Positions 44,746 through 53,731 of a stretch of 64,000 nucleotides of DNA are shown one piece after another (position 1 is the first letter of the stretch; every line of letters starts with the position of its first letter). The notes below the pieces were generated by a model. The model did not search any database and was not told the DNA's origin. It saw only the letters and a list, made by a program, of their open reading frames with translations. The position numbers and the translations under genes are program-made. Origin of the DNA: JBFLYN01 sp040756655 (lineage in GTDB: Bacteria > Bacillota > Sulfobacillia > UBA8153); contig JBFLYN010000001.1 of NCBI GenBank assembly GCA_040756655.1, forward strand, positions 165,943-229,942. Reading direction: 5' to 3'.

Positions 44746-45210
44746 CTAGTCCTGGTACACCAGCTGGGCCCGGGCCACCAGTTCCAACGGTATCACTACT
44801 CGCTTGTCTTGAGCTGTCTTCAGTTCTATGGAGTCACCGTCGCTACCCAAGAGCACACCTTGCCACACATTCTGATCCTCCACGGGCCTTTTGCAGTTTA
44901 CCTGGACCAGTCGACCCCGGAACAAGTCGTACTCACGCCTTTTCCGGATGACCCGCTCTATGCCCGGAGAGGAAACCTCCAGCTGGTAACTGCCGGGCAC
45001 CGGGTCATCCCGGTCGAGAAGGTCGCTGAGTCCCCGGCTGACCTCCTCACAATCGTCCAGTGTGATCCCGTCGGGATGGTAGATGTAGACTCTGAGGATG
45101 TTCTGCTTGCCCCGCAGGTATTCGACGTCTACCAGCGAGACCCCGGATGCTTCCAGCACCTCGAGGGCCAGTCTCTCCACTTTTGCCTCTATGTCCTGGC
45201 GGCTTGCCAT
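44746..45210 (-). CDS. rimP: Ribosome maturation factor RimP
   Basis: 154 residues from the ATG at 45208..45210, five bases after GGGAGGAG. Typical blocks: LALEVLEASGVSLVDVEYLRG, LRVYIYHPDGITLDDCEEVSR and LEVSSPGIERVIRKRREYDLF. It acts in 30S maturation. It is the first gene of the rimP-nusA-infB transcript, with a leader of about 150 bases. Confidence 0.95.
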   Translation of the reverse strand: MASRQDIEAKVERLALEVLEASGVSLVDVEYLRGKQNILRVYIYHPDGITLDDCEEVSRGLSDLLDRDDPVPGSYQLEVSSPGIERVIRKRREYDLFRGRLVQVNCKRPVEDQNVWQGVLLGSDGDSIELKTAQDKRVVIPLELVARAQLVYQD

Positions 45211-45282
45211 GTCGTCTCCTCCCAAGAACCTAACTGTCCTCATTCTGCCAACCACGGCAGCGATTTATTGAACACGATTGAA

Positions 45283-45305
45283 AGAGTGGGTTGAAAACCC
45301 ACTCT
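45283..45305 (-). terminator. Attenuator-like hairpin in rimP leader
   Basis: Minus strand AGAGTGGGTT, TTC, AACCCACTCT form a perfect 10-bp stem with a 3-base loop, followed by TTCAATCGTG. It lies between promoter and rimP, so it may attenuate the operon. It could also be bidirectional, stopping transcription from polC. Confidence 0.6.
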
Positions 45306-45366
45306 CCGGCAACGCAAAAACTCCTGGCACGTAGCAATGGCGGAGTCTTCTCCTCCGCTTGATGAA

Positions 45367-45395
45367 AGTATAGCACAATTTGGGATAGAAAGCAA
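45367..45395 (-). promoter_or_regulatory. Sigma-A promoter of rimP-nusA-infB
   Basis: Minus strand TTGCTT (45390..45395), 17-base spacer, TATACT (45367..45372), with TGTGC just before the -10. Its start point would be about 150 bases above the rimP ATG. Confidence 0.8.
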
Positions 45396-45541
45396 GGGAA
45401 GCGCCGGGGTGAATGCCGGGTCGCGCTGCCCCTGGACCCGGCACATCCTCCGGGAGGCCAAGGACGTGTTTACCCCCGACCTCCAGTGCAATCTCCCCGG
45501 CGACCACGTGCAAAGCCCGTCGCGGCAGCAGGTACGCCAAT

Positions 45542-48500
45542 CTAGAACAGCGTGATCTGGTTTCTGTCGGGCAACTGCCGCGTGCACCCGAACTCGGATA
45601 GGAGCTCGATGAGGTTCCTGGGCAGGCGCGCTCGTACACGCAGATCCTCTACGGAAAGGAAGGGTCCGGCGGCCCTGGCTTCTACGATGCGGTTGGCCAC
45701 CTGGTTCCCCAGGCCCGGCAGGGACAGGAAGGGCATGCGTAGACCACCGGCCTCCGTTACGAAGCGGTCGGCCGCCGACGCGTACAGGTCCACCGGCAAG
45801 AACCCGAATCCCCGCTCCTGCATTTCCATGGCCACTTCGAGGTGGGTCAGGACCTCCTGTTCCCGGGCAGTAAGCTCCTGGGACCGGGCGGCTAGCTGCT
45901 GGAATCTCCCACGGTATTCACCTGGCGCCATGAGCAGGGTGGCGTCGAGTCCGGCCGCACGCGTTGAGAAATACGTGGCGTAGAATGCCACCGGGTGATG
46001 GACTTTGAAGTACGCGATGCGAAAAGCCATCATAACGTAAGCCACGGCATGTGCCTTGGGAAACAGGTACTTGATCTTCCGGCACGAGTCGACGAACCAC
46101 TCGGGCACCCCCCGTGCCAGCATGGCCTCGGCATCGCCGGCTGGTACACCTTTTCCCTTGCGCACGCTCTCGGATATCCGGAAAGCATCCACCGGCGCCA
46201 TCCCCCGGTGGATCAGGTACAGCATGATGTCGTCTCGGCTGGTGATGACCTGGCCGATGTCCGCCACTTTCCTGCGGATGAGTTCGTCGGCGTTGCCCAG
46301 CCATACCCCGGTGCCGTGGGACAGGCCGGATACCCTGACCAGCTCGGAAAAACTCCTGGGCCGGGTGTCCAGGAGGATCTTGCGCACGAACCTGGTGCCG
46401 AACTCGGGGATGCCCGCACTGCCCACCGGCAGCTCCCAGCCTTTCTCGTCCAGGCCTAGAGGTCCCAGGCCGGAGAAAATAGCCAGGGTAGCTTCGTCAT
46501 CAAATGGGATGGACAGAGGGTCTATCCCCGTCAGGTCCTGGAGCATGCGCAGAGACGTGGGATCGTCATGCCCCAAAAGGTCCAGCTTTACCAGCTGGCT
46601 GTGAACTGCTTCGTAGTCAAAGTGCGTGGTAACCGTGCCGGAACGCCGGTCGTCGGCCGGATACTGGACCGGGGAAAACTCGGACATCAGCCGGCCCCCT
46701 GGGACGATCATCAAGCCGCCGGGGTGCTGCCCGGTAGTCCGTTTGACCCCGGTGAGCCCCAGCGCCAACCTGTCCACTTCCGATTTCCGCCAGCTGGTCC
46801 CGGTCTCGGCCTGGTACCCCTTTACGAATCCGTAGGCCGTCTTGTCGGCCAGGGTGGCGATGGTACCGGCGCGGAAGACCTGGTCTTTCCCTAAGAGCTC
46901 CTCAGCATAGCGGTGGATTTCCGCCTGGTATGCCCCGGAGAAATTCAGGTCAATGTCGGGCACCTTCTCACCCCGGAAGCCCATGAAGGTCTCAAAGGCG
47001 ATCTCCTGACCATCGCGATCCAGCGCACTCCCACAGCCCGGGCAATTGGCACGCGGCAGGTCAAACCCGGATGCGACCGAACCGTCGGTGATGAAGCGGC
47101 TATAGTGGCATTGGGGGCAGACGTAATAGGGTGGCAGCGGGTCCACCTCGGTGATTTGGCACATGGTGGCCACCAAGGACGAGCCCACTGAGCCCCGTGA
47201 TCCCACCAAATACCCGTCGCGCCGTGAACGTGCCACCAAACGAGCGGCGATGACATAGATCCCGGCAAACCCATTGCCGATGATGGCGTCCAGTTCCCGC
47301 TCCAAACGGGACTGGACGGCGTGGGGCAGGATGCTGCCAAACTTCTGGATGGCGCGCTGGAACGCCTGCTCGCGGACTTCTGCCTCGGACCCCGGGATCA
47401 CCGGTGGGAACAGACCTTCCGGCACGGGCCGGAGAACCTCCACCTGGTCTGCCAGCCATCGCGGGGTGTCCACCACCACCCGCCGGGCGCGTTCGGGGCC
47501 CAGGTGGGCCATGCGGTCGAGCATCTCCTGAGTGGAGTGCAGATACAGCGGCGCCTGGTGCTCTGCATCAGTGTAGCCCTGGCCGGCCATAAGCACCCGC
47601 CGGTACACTTCATCTTCTGGCTCTATAAAATGCACATCTCCCGTGGCCACCACCGGCTTGCCCAGCTCGTCTCCCAGCTCAACCAGCCGGCAGTTCATGC
47701 CCGCCAATTCCTCCAGCGACTCCACCCGGCCGCTCTCCACCAGGAAGTAGTTGTTCTCCAGGGGCTGGACTTCCAAGAAGTCGTAGAAGCCGCCGATGGC
47801 CCGGAGTTCGGATGGCGTGGCCCGGTCAAGCATGGCCTGGAATACCTCACCTGCCTGGCACGCGGAACCTACGAGCAACCCTTGGCGGTGAGCCTGCAGC
47901 AATGCCCGGGGCATACGGGGCACCCGGTAGAAATAGTCAAGGTGGGAGCAAGAGACCAGGCGGTAAAGGTTTTGCATCCCCACGGCGTTTTGGACCAGCA
48001 ACACCACGTGGTAGCTCCTGGCATCCTCACGGTCTTCGTCGATGAGATAGGCTTCGATGCCAAAGATGACCTTGACTCCATGCCGGCAGCCCAGGTCGTA
48101 GGCTTCGGGAAAAGCCTGCACGACCCCGTGGTCGGTGATGGCCACGGCCTGGTGCCCCCAGCGCTCCAGGGTGGCGAACACCTCTTCCAGATCGCACACA
48201 GCATCCATGGCGCTGAGCTTGGTGTGCAGGTGGAGTTCCACGCGCTTGGGTTCGCTCTCATCCAGACGGTGCTGGGCGGGCACCGGCACTACCTGCTTGG
48301 CGCTGAGGGTAAGCTCTCCCTCATACTCGTCCACCTGTACCGTTCCTGAGGCTCTTACCCATGACCCGCGCTGGAACTGGCAACAAGAAGCATCCTTGCA
48401 CCGGTGCTTGACGTACACTGAGTCATGCCGGTCCGTCACCCCTAGTACCGAGATGATGCCGCCGTTTTTCAACAACCGACGATCGATGAGAAACACCTCG

Positions 48501-49150
48501 CCCTGGATATGGACGGTGCCCGGGCCGGCCTGCAGCTCCTTCAGTGGCGTGATGGGGACCTGGCGCAAGGCCGGGGGACGGGCTCTCTCCGGCCCGGCCG
48601 CACGCGGCAGGGCCGCGGGGCGGGCGATCTCTTCCCGGTCCATGGCCTCCTGCAGCTGGGCACAAGGCTCGACCCGGAATTCCATGCCGGGCCCAGCGTG
48701 CCGGGCCATGGCGCTGGCGATGGCTGCCCGGGCCGCCGGGCGCTGGAGGGCCTGGCAAGCCACCTCGTTGGGCACCTGGGCAATAACCACCGTTCCTTCC
48801 ACAACCAGGCTGCCCGCGGATAGCAGGCCAGCCGCGGCCGGTGCAGCCTGCCGCACTTCCTCCAGCAAACGTGGCAGCCACTCTGAGCACGGTTCTTTCG
48901 GGATGGAAAATGGTTCAGTCTGGATGTGCACGTGGGTCGGGCCGCCGGGCAGGCGGCGAAGGCACCGGCAGAGGATCTCCAGCTGCTCCGGGGTAGGTTG
49001 TTCCGGGGCCTGCAAACGGAGATGCCAGGCCCGGTTGTCCAGATCCACTTCCACGGCGACGACGGCGGCTTCTTCAAGCCACGGCCCGCACTCCGGTGCC
49101 ACCGAGCGGATGCGGGCAGCCGGACCGGGTCGTACAGCGACTATCTTCAT
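45542..49150 (-). CDS. polC: DNA polymerase III alpha subunit, PolC type, lacking the exonuclease domain
   Basis: 1202 residues against about 1430 for Bacillus PolC. Order: divergent N-terminal domain (1-190), OB fold (about 195-290, GPGTVHIQGEVFLIDRR), PHP domain with VELHLHTKLSAMDAV (304-318) and ITDHGVVQAFPEAY, then directly the second PHP half (YHVVLLVQNAVGMQNLYRLVS from 380). The DEDDh proofreading domain that normally interrupts PHP after the GIEAYLI segment is absent. The zinc cysteines (CPQC 678-681, CPGC 703-706), catalytic aspartates in PDIDLNFSG (732, 734) and the helix-hairpin-helix (LPGLGNQVANRIVEA) are intact. Replicative polymerase. Confidence 0.95.
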   Translation of the reverse strand: MKIVAVRPGPAARIRSVAPECGPWLEEAAVVAVEVDLDNRAWHLRLQAPEQPTPEQLEILCRCLRRLPGGPTHVHIQTEPFSIPKEPCSEWLPRLLEEVRQAAPAAAGLLSAGSLVVEGTVVIAQVPNEVACQALQRPAARAAIASAMARHAGPGMEFRVEPCAQLQEAMDREEIARPAALPRAAGPERARPPALRQVPITPLKELQAGPGTVHIQGEVFLIDRRLLKNGGIISVLGVTDRHDSVYVKHRCKDASCCQFQRGSWVRASGTVQVDEYEGELTLSAKQVVPVPAQHRLDESEPKRVELHLHTKLSAMDAVCDLEEVFATLERWGHQAVAITDHGVVQAFPEAYDLGCRHGVKVIFGIEAYLIDEDREDARSYHVVLLVQNAVGMQNLYRLVSCSHLDYFYRVPRMPRALLQAHRQGLLVGSACQAGEVFQAMLDRATPSELRAIGGFYDFLEVQPLENNYFLVESGRVESLEELAGMNCRLVELGDELGKPVVATGDVHFIEPEDEVYRRVLMAGQGYTDAEHQAPLYLHSTQEMLDRMAHLGPERARRVVVDTPRWLADQVEVLRPVPEGLFPPVIPGSEAEVREQAFQRAIQKFGSILPHAVQSRLERELDAIIGNGFAGIYVIAARLVARSRRDGYLVGSRGSVGSSLVATMCQITEVDPLPPYYVCPQCHYSRFITDGSVASGFDLPRANCPGCGSALDRDGQEIAFETFMGFRGEKVPDIDLNFSGAYQAEIHRYAEELLGKDQVFRAGTIATLADKTAYGFVKGYQAETGTSWRKSEVDRLALGLTGVKRTTGQHPGGLMIVPGGRLMSEFSPVQYPADDRRSGTVTTHFDYEAVHSQLVKLDLLGHDDPTSLRMLQDLTGIDPLSIPFDDEATLAIFSGLGPLGLDEKGWELPVGSAGIPEFGTRFVRKILLDTRPRSFSELVRVSGLSHGTGVWLGNADELIRRKVADIGQVITSRDDIMLYLIHRGMAPVDAFRISESVRKGKGVPAGDAEAMLARGVPEWFVDSCRKIKYLFPKAHAVAYVMMAFRIAYFKVHHPVAFYATYFSTRAAGLDATLLMAPGEYRGRFQQLAARSQELTAREQEVLTHLEVAMEMQERGFGFLPVDLYASAADRFVTEAGGLRMPFLSLPGLGNQVANRIVEARAAGPFLSVEDLRVRARLPRNLIELLSEFGCTRQLPDRNQITLF

Positions 49151-49163
49151 GCTTGCTCCTTAC

Positions 49164-49825
49164 CTATTGCGACGATCGTTCCACATACCTCATGTCCGAA
49201 AGGGCCGCCAGGTCCAATGATACCCGCTTCCAGTCCACCCCGGCCGGGCGCCTGAGATGGAACACGATCTCCACCAGGCCTTCTTCAGCCGGGAACATCT
49301 CGATTTTCCCGATGTCCAGTCGGTGGTGGCCAAACACCGTCCCGATATCGCCAACCCGGCCAGGGCGATCCTCCACCACGACCCGGACTGCCTCCAGGTG
49401 CCGGCGGTCCACCAACCGGTCGATGCGGGACAGGAGTACCAACACCACCAGCACCAGGGCGGTGGCCAGCACCGTGCCCAGGTAGAAGCCAGTGCCCACT
49501 GCCAGGCCCACCCCGGTCACGCACCATAACGGTGCTGCCGTCGTGAGACCCCGGATGGTAAGGCCCGCGCGCAGTATAGTGCCGACCCCTAAAAAGCCAA
49601 TGCCGCTCACCACCTGTGCAGCAATGCGGCCGGGGTCTGCGTTGGCCACTCCCAGGTGGAGTGCGGTTATGTGCAAGGACACCATAGATATCAGCGCCGA
49701 ACCCACACACACCAGGATGTGCGTGCGGAAACCAGCGGGGCGGCTCAGGCTCTCCCTCTTAGCCCAATCCCACCGCCCAGCACAGCGGCCAGCGCCAACC
49801 TGAGCAGCACGGCCAGCCCGTTCAT
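49164..49825 (-). pseudogene. MgtC/SapB family membrane protein with one frameshift
   Basis: From the ATG at 49823..49825 the frame reads MNGLAVLLRLALAAVLGGGIGL and then runs into a stop. One missing base near 49758-49761 restores the family continuation ERESLSRPAGFRTHILVCVGSALISMVS, so the break falls exactly at the conserved GLERE motif. The rest (GRIAAQVVSGIGFLGVGTILR, TTAAPLWCVTGVGLAVG) and the ACT-like tail are intact to the stop at 49164. MgtC proteins influence ATP synthase and magnesium homeostasis. It could be a sequencing error, a real recent loss, or a site of programmed slippage in the AGAGGGAGAG run. Confidence 0.75.
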
Positions 49826-49827
49826 GG

Positions 49828-50460
49828 CTATAACCCTTTCTGCACTGACCTGACGATCTCCCAGTACATCCTGAACCTGGCCGCCAGGCCCCGGGAAAGC
49901 CCCATCTTCTCTTCCTTCATGCGGTGGGTAAGCCCAGCCAGGGACACCTCGCTTATCTCAATACCAGAGCGCTTGCAGTGCCTGGTCAAGGCGATTTCTG
50001 CCCCGAACCTCATGACTTCAAGGTCATCGATGTCGGCAAGGATCCCGGCCTTTAACGCGCGCTGTCCAGAAAGGTACGGGGCCACCACTTGGGCCAGGTC
50101 GGTGGCCACTCGGCCTCCCTCGAATACTCCCACACTCATCTGGCAGGCCCCAGACAGGACCGGGTTGAGCAGCGCATACACGTGGTCGGTAGTGAGTCCG
50201 ATGAGGTCGGCATCTAAAAAGAGCACAACTTCAGCGGACGTGCTCCTCAAGCCTTCCTTCATGGCCGCCCCCTTACCGCGGTTTTCCGTAAGCTCGACCA
50301 GCCTGACTCCGGCCTCCCGGGCGACCTCTGGGGTGCGGTCAGTGGACCCGTCGGAGACGACGATGATCTCTTCAATGATAGGCACGCCCTTTAGCACGTC
50401 CACCACGCCGCGGAGAGTCTCCTGTTCGTTGTAAGCAGGGATGATTGCCGCCGTGCGCAA
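49828..50460 (-). CDS. Glycosyltransferase family 2
   Basis: 210 residues, a compact GT2 without membrane helices. AIIPAYNEQETLRGVVDVL is the nucleotide-binding start, EIIVVSDGSTDRT follows, ENRGKGAAMKEGL is typical, and LFLDADLIGLT holds the DxD metal site. It resembles enzymes that use UDP- or GDP-sugars to modify lipids or glycerate. Start TTG 50458..50460, six bases after GGGGGT; it follows the ispG stop closely. Acceptor unknown. Confidence 0.85.
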   Translation of the reverse strand: MRTAAIIPAYNEQETLRGVVDVLKGVPIIEEIIVVSDGSTDRTPEVAREAGVRLVELTENRGKGAAMKEGLRSTSAEVVLFLDADLIGLTTDHVYALLNPVLSGACQMSVGVFEGGRVATDLAQVVAPYLSGQRALKAGILADIDDLEVMRFGAEIALTRHCKRSGIEISEVSLAGLTHRMKEEKMGLSRGLAARFRMYWEIVRSVQKGL

Positions 50461-50463
50461 GGA

Positions 50464-51537
50464 CTAACCCCCTTCCCGGGCCAGTTCTACCAGCTTTTGA
50501 ACCTCCCGGACCAGTTCCTCGACAATATCTTCTGCGGCCACCTGCCGGATCACCTTCCCGCCGGAAAAAAGCAGCGCCCGTCCCCGGCCTGCCGCCACAC
50601 CCACATCGGCCTTCCGGGCTTCGCCTGGTCCATTGACCTCGCACCCCATGATCGCCACGGTAAGTGGCTCTCTTAGGTGCCCGAGCCTCTCCTCCACGGC
50701 TTCGGCCAGTGGTCGGATGTCCACCGAGCACCGGCCGCAGGTGGGACACGCGATGACCCTCACGCCGGACTGGGAGATCCCCAGCGCCGACAAGATGGTA
50801 AAGGCCACCTCCACTTCAGTCACGGCCGGCGCCGCCAGCGACACCCGCACCGTATCCCCGATGCCTTCGGCCAGGAGCAGCCCGAGGCCCACCGCCGAAC
50901 GCACTGCACCCCGCAGGCGGGTACCGGCTTCGGTGATGCCCAGATGCAGCGGGTAGGTGGTGGAAGCAGCCAGTATCCGGTAGGCAGCCACCGTGTCCAT
51001 GACCGACGGGGACTTGGCAGAAACCACAATGTCCTCAAACCCCTCTGCTTCCAGCAGGCGGCAATGCCGGAGCGCGCTGGCTACCATGGCCGCGGGCGTG
51101 GGCCCCCCGTGCTCCTCCAGCAGGTCGCGTTCTAGCGAGCCTGAGTTCACACCCACCCGGATGGGAACCCGTCGTTCCCGGGCGGCCACGGCCACTGCCC
51201 GGACTCGCTCGGCCCCACCAATGTTACCAGGGTTCAACCGCAGCTTATCCGCCCCGGCCTCCAAAGCGGCCAAGGCCAATCGGTAGTCAAAGTGAATATC
51301 CGCGATCAGGGGCACGGGACTCCGCCTGCGTAGGACTGCAAACGCCTCCACGGCCTCCTGGTCGGGTATGGCCAACCGTACCAGTTCGCACCCGGCTTCA
51401 ACCAGGGCAGAGAGCTCGGCGCCAGTAGCCTTCACGTCGCGGGTATCGGTCTTGGTCATCCCCTCCACCACCACCCGGCCGTCGCCCAGCATGCACGCGC
51501 CCGCCCGCACCAACCTGCGGGGAAGGACCTTTCCCAT
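50464..51537 (-). CDS. ispG: 4-hydroxy-3-methylbut-2-enyl-diphosphate synthase (flavodoxin)
   Basis: 357 residues. IspG blocks: VVVEGMTKTDTRDVKAT, PLIADIHFDYRLAL, LRLNPGNIGG, and the iron-sulfur region ACPTCGRCSVDI with MGCEVNGPGEARKADVGVA, which supply three cysteines and the conserved Glu. It performs the sixth MEP-pathway step. It sits three bases below rseP and near dxr, a normal MEP/envelope cluster. Confidence 0.96.
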   Translation of the reverse strand: MGKVLPRRLVRAGACMLGDGRVVVEGMTKTDTRDVKATGAELSALVEAGCELVRLAIPDQEAVEAFAVLRRRSPVPLIADIHFDYRLALAALEAGADKLRLNPGNIGGAERVRAVAVAARERRVPIRVGVNSGSLERDLLEEHGGPTPAAMVASALRHCRLLEAEGFEDIVVSAKSPSVMDTVAAYRILAASTTYPLHLGITEAGTRLRGAVRSAVGLGLLLAEGIGDTVRVSLAAPAVTEVEVAFTILSALGISQSGVRVIACPTCGRCSVDIRPLAEAVEERLGHLREPLTVAIMGCEVNGPGEARKADVGVAAGRGRALLFSGGKVIRQVAAEDIVEELVREVQKLVELAREGG

Positions 51538-51540
51538 GTC

Positions 51541-52572
51541 CTACCCTCCCCCGGAAGCCAGCCGGGCGATATCCCGGAAGGTGATGAGGATGACGGCGGC
51601 GATGAGCAGGGCGAATCCCACCAGATGGATGAAGTTCTCCTTCTCAGGATCGATGGGTCTGCCGCGGACACCCTCGACCCCGAGAAACATCAGCCTGCTG
51701 CCGTCCAGTGCCGGAATGGGCAAGAGGTTGATGAGTCCAAGGTTCGCGCTGAGCACCGCAGCCAGGTACATGAGGTTCACCAGGCCCATACGCGCGGCTT
51801 CGCCGATGAGCTGACCAATCCCCACGGGTCCGGCTAAGTCTGCCTGGATCCTGCGAAGCACCATCAAAACCAGGCTCCGCATCCAGAAGACCACGATCCC
51901 CACGGTCTGCACCACGCCTTCTCTCAAGGCCACCGGGAGGGCAAGGCGCCGCACCTTCATCAGGCTGCGTACTCCCATCACCCCTACACCTTCGTCGCCA
52001 AGACGAGGCACCACTTCCACGGTAACGCGCCCCTCATCCCTCTGGACCTCTATGGCCACGGGCAGGTTCGGGCTTTGTTGCACCACCCTGACCACCTCGG
52101 CCCACTCCCGCACCGGCACCCGGTTTACCGCCACTACCTGGTCTCCGGGGCGCAGCCCGGCCGCATCGGCCGGGCTGCCCGGCACCACCTCCGCCAAAAC
52201 GGTGGTGGGATAGCTCACTCCCACTGCGAAGAAGATGGCCGTGAGCAGCAAGATGGCCAACACAAAGTTCATGGCCGGGCCTGACGCGACGACGGTCATC
52301 CGCTGCCACACCGGCTTGTCACTGAAGCCTCGCCCCGGCGGGGCATCCTCCCCGTCGGCCCCAGCCATGCGCACAAACCCGCCGAAGGGCAGCACGCGCA
52401 CGGCGTACTCAGTCTCACCTCTCACCACCGTGGCCAGGCGCGGACCCATCCCTAGGGCAAACTCCCGCACCAGGATGCCGAATTTCTTGGCGGCCAAGAA
52501 ATGCCCCACTTCGTGGAAGAAGATCAAAAGACCCAGGACCGCCACAGAGGCGGCGATGGTCGTTGCTGTCAT
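51541..52572 (-). CDS. rseP: Site-2 membrane metalloprotease RseP/RasP
   Basis: 343 residues from ATG 52570..52572. The zinc motif is FFHEVGHFLAAKKFG, with the second motif NLLPIPALDG near the C-terminus. One PDZ domain (VLAEVVPGSPADAAGLRPGD) sits between helices. It cuts transmembrane anti-sigma factors and leftover signal peptides. It begins eight bases below dxr. Confidence 0.95.
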   Translation of the reverse strand: MTATTIAASVAVLGLLIFFHEVGHFLAAKKFGILVREFALGMGPRLATVVRGETEYAVRVLPFGGFVRMAGADGEDAPPGRGFSDKPVWQRMTVVASGPAMNFVLAILLLTAIFFAVGVSYPTTVLAEVVPGSPADAAGLRPGDQVVAVNRVPVREWAEVVRVVQQSPNLPVAIEVQRDEGRVTVEVVPRLGDEGVGVMGVRSLMKVRRLALPVALREGVVQTVGIVVFWMRSLVLMVLRRIQADLAGPVGIGQLIGEAARMGLVNLMYLAAVLSANLGLINLLPIPALDGSRLMFLGVEGVRGRPIDPEKENFIHLVGFALLIAAVILITFRDIARLASGGG

Positions 52573-52579
52573 TAACAAC

Positions 52580-53731
52580 CTACCTTCCCTGGCCAGCCAC
52601 AGTGGCGGCCCTCTGCCGGGCCCAGGCATCAACGGCCAGCACTTGCTCTACAGAGTTGACGCTTTCGGTATTATGTTCTTGCATGGTCCGGCCAATTATC
52701 CGGGGTATATCCACAAACCGGACCCATCCTTCCAAGAAGAGCTGGACGGCCACCTCGTTGGCAGCATTGTACACGGCGGGCATGGTGCCGCCGGCTCTCC
52801 CGGCCTCATATCCCAGATCCAGGCCGGGGAAATCTCGCCGCCTGGGATGCTCGAAGGTCAAAGACCCTGCCTCAACCAGGTTGAAAGGCGGCAAGGGCAG
52901 GGGCAGCCGGCGGGGGTATGTCAGGGCATAGGCAATGGCCAGTTTCATATCGGGCCACCCCAGTTGGGCCAGCACCGACCCGTCAGCCAGCTCCACCAAA
53001 GAGTGCACCACGCTCTGGCGGTGCACATACACCTCGATGCTGTCGTACGGTATACTGAAAAGAAAGTGCGCCTCTATGACTTCCAACCCCTTGTTTACCA
53101 AGGTAGCCGAATCCACGGTGATCTTGGGACCCATGCTCCAGTTGGGATGGGCCAGCGCCTGCTTGACCGTTACCGATGCCAGGGCCGTACCCGGCCAGTC
53201 CCGGAAGGGGCCGCCTGACGCGGTCAGCATCACCCGCCGGATGGGGCGTCTCTGCCCCTGTAGGCACTGGAACACCGCCGAATGCTCGCTATCTACCGGG
53301 ACCAGCAGGGCCTTGCTGCTCCGGCAGGCCTTTACCAGGAGATCCCCCGCTGCCACCAGGGCTTCCTTGTTGGCCAGGGCCAACCGCTTCCCGGCCTTTG
53401 CCGCCGCAAGGGCGGGGGCAAGCCCGGCAATACCCACGATGGCACACAGCACTACATCGGCATCCACCGACTGCGCCAGTTCCTCCACACCCCGGGACCC
53501 GGCCAACACCCGGCACCCGGGCAGCAGGCACTGGAGCTCCCGGGCTTTCTCCTCCCGGGCCACGGCCACCACTGGCACTCGGTGGGCCATGGCCTGCTGA
53601 GCCAGGACCTGCAGCTGGTCCCCTCCTGCGGCCAGGCCCGTCACCTCAAAGCAGCCGGGCATGGCAGAGATCAAGTCCAGGGCCTGACGACCAATGGAGC
53701 CGGTGGAACCCAGTACAGCCACCCGGATCAT
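52580..53731 (-). CDS. dxr: 1-deoxy-D-xylulose 5-phosphate reductoisomerase
   Basis: 383 residues. NADPH site VLGSTGSIGRQALDLI at the start; then LALANKEALVAAG, VDSEHSAVFQCLQG with the metal-binding Asp/Glu, TASGGPFRDW and WSMGPKITVDSATLVNKGLEVIEAH. It commits carbon to the MEP isoprenoid pathway. Its ATG overlaps the stop of the upstream AI-2E transporter gene (ATGA). Confidence 0.97.
   Translation of the reverse strand: MIRVAVLGSTGSIGRQALDLISAMPGCFEVTGLAAGGDQLQVLAQQAMAHRVPVVAVAREEKARELQCLLPGCRVLAGSRGVEELAQSVDADVVLCAIVGIAGLAPALAAAKAGKRLALANKEALVAAGDLLVKACRSSKALLVPVDSEHSAVFQCLQGQRRPIRRVMLTASGGPFRDWPGTALASVTVKQALAHPNWSMGPKITVDSATLVNKGLEVIEAHFLFSIPYDSIEVYVHRQSVVHSLVELADGSVLAQLGWPDMKLAIAYALTYPRRLPLPLPPFNLVEAGSLTFEHPRRRDFPGLDLGYEAGRAGGTMPAVYNAANEVAVQLFLEGWVRFVDIPRIIGRTMQEHNTESVNSVEQVLAVDAWARQRAATVAGQGR

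Larger units (their letters stand above)
45211..45541. other. Promoter and leader region between rimP and polC
   Basis: About 330 non-coding bases. It carries the rimP promoter (45367..45395), a small leader stem GCGGAG/CTCCGC near 45341-45360, and the strong hairpin at 45283..45305. A short frame on the minus strand overlaps it but has no ribosome site or resemblance to known proteins. Confidence 0.6.

Noticed and set aside
47321..48349. Plus-strand frame of 342 codons inside polC
   Set aside because: Antisense shadow of the PolC gene; the reverse frame carries all the conserved motifs.
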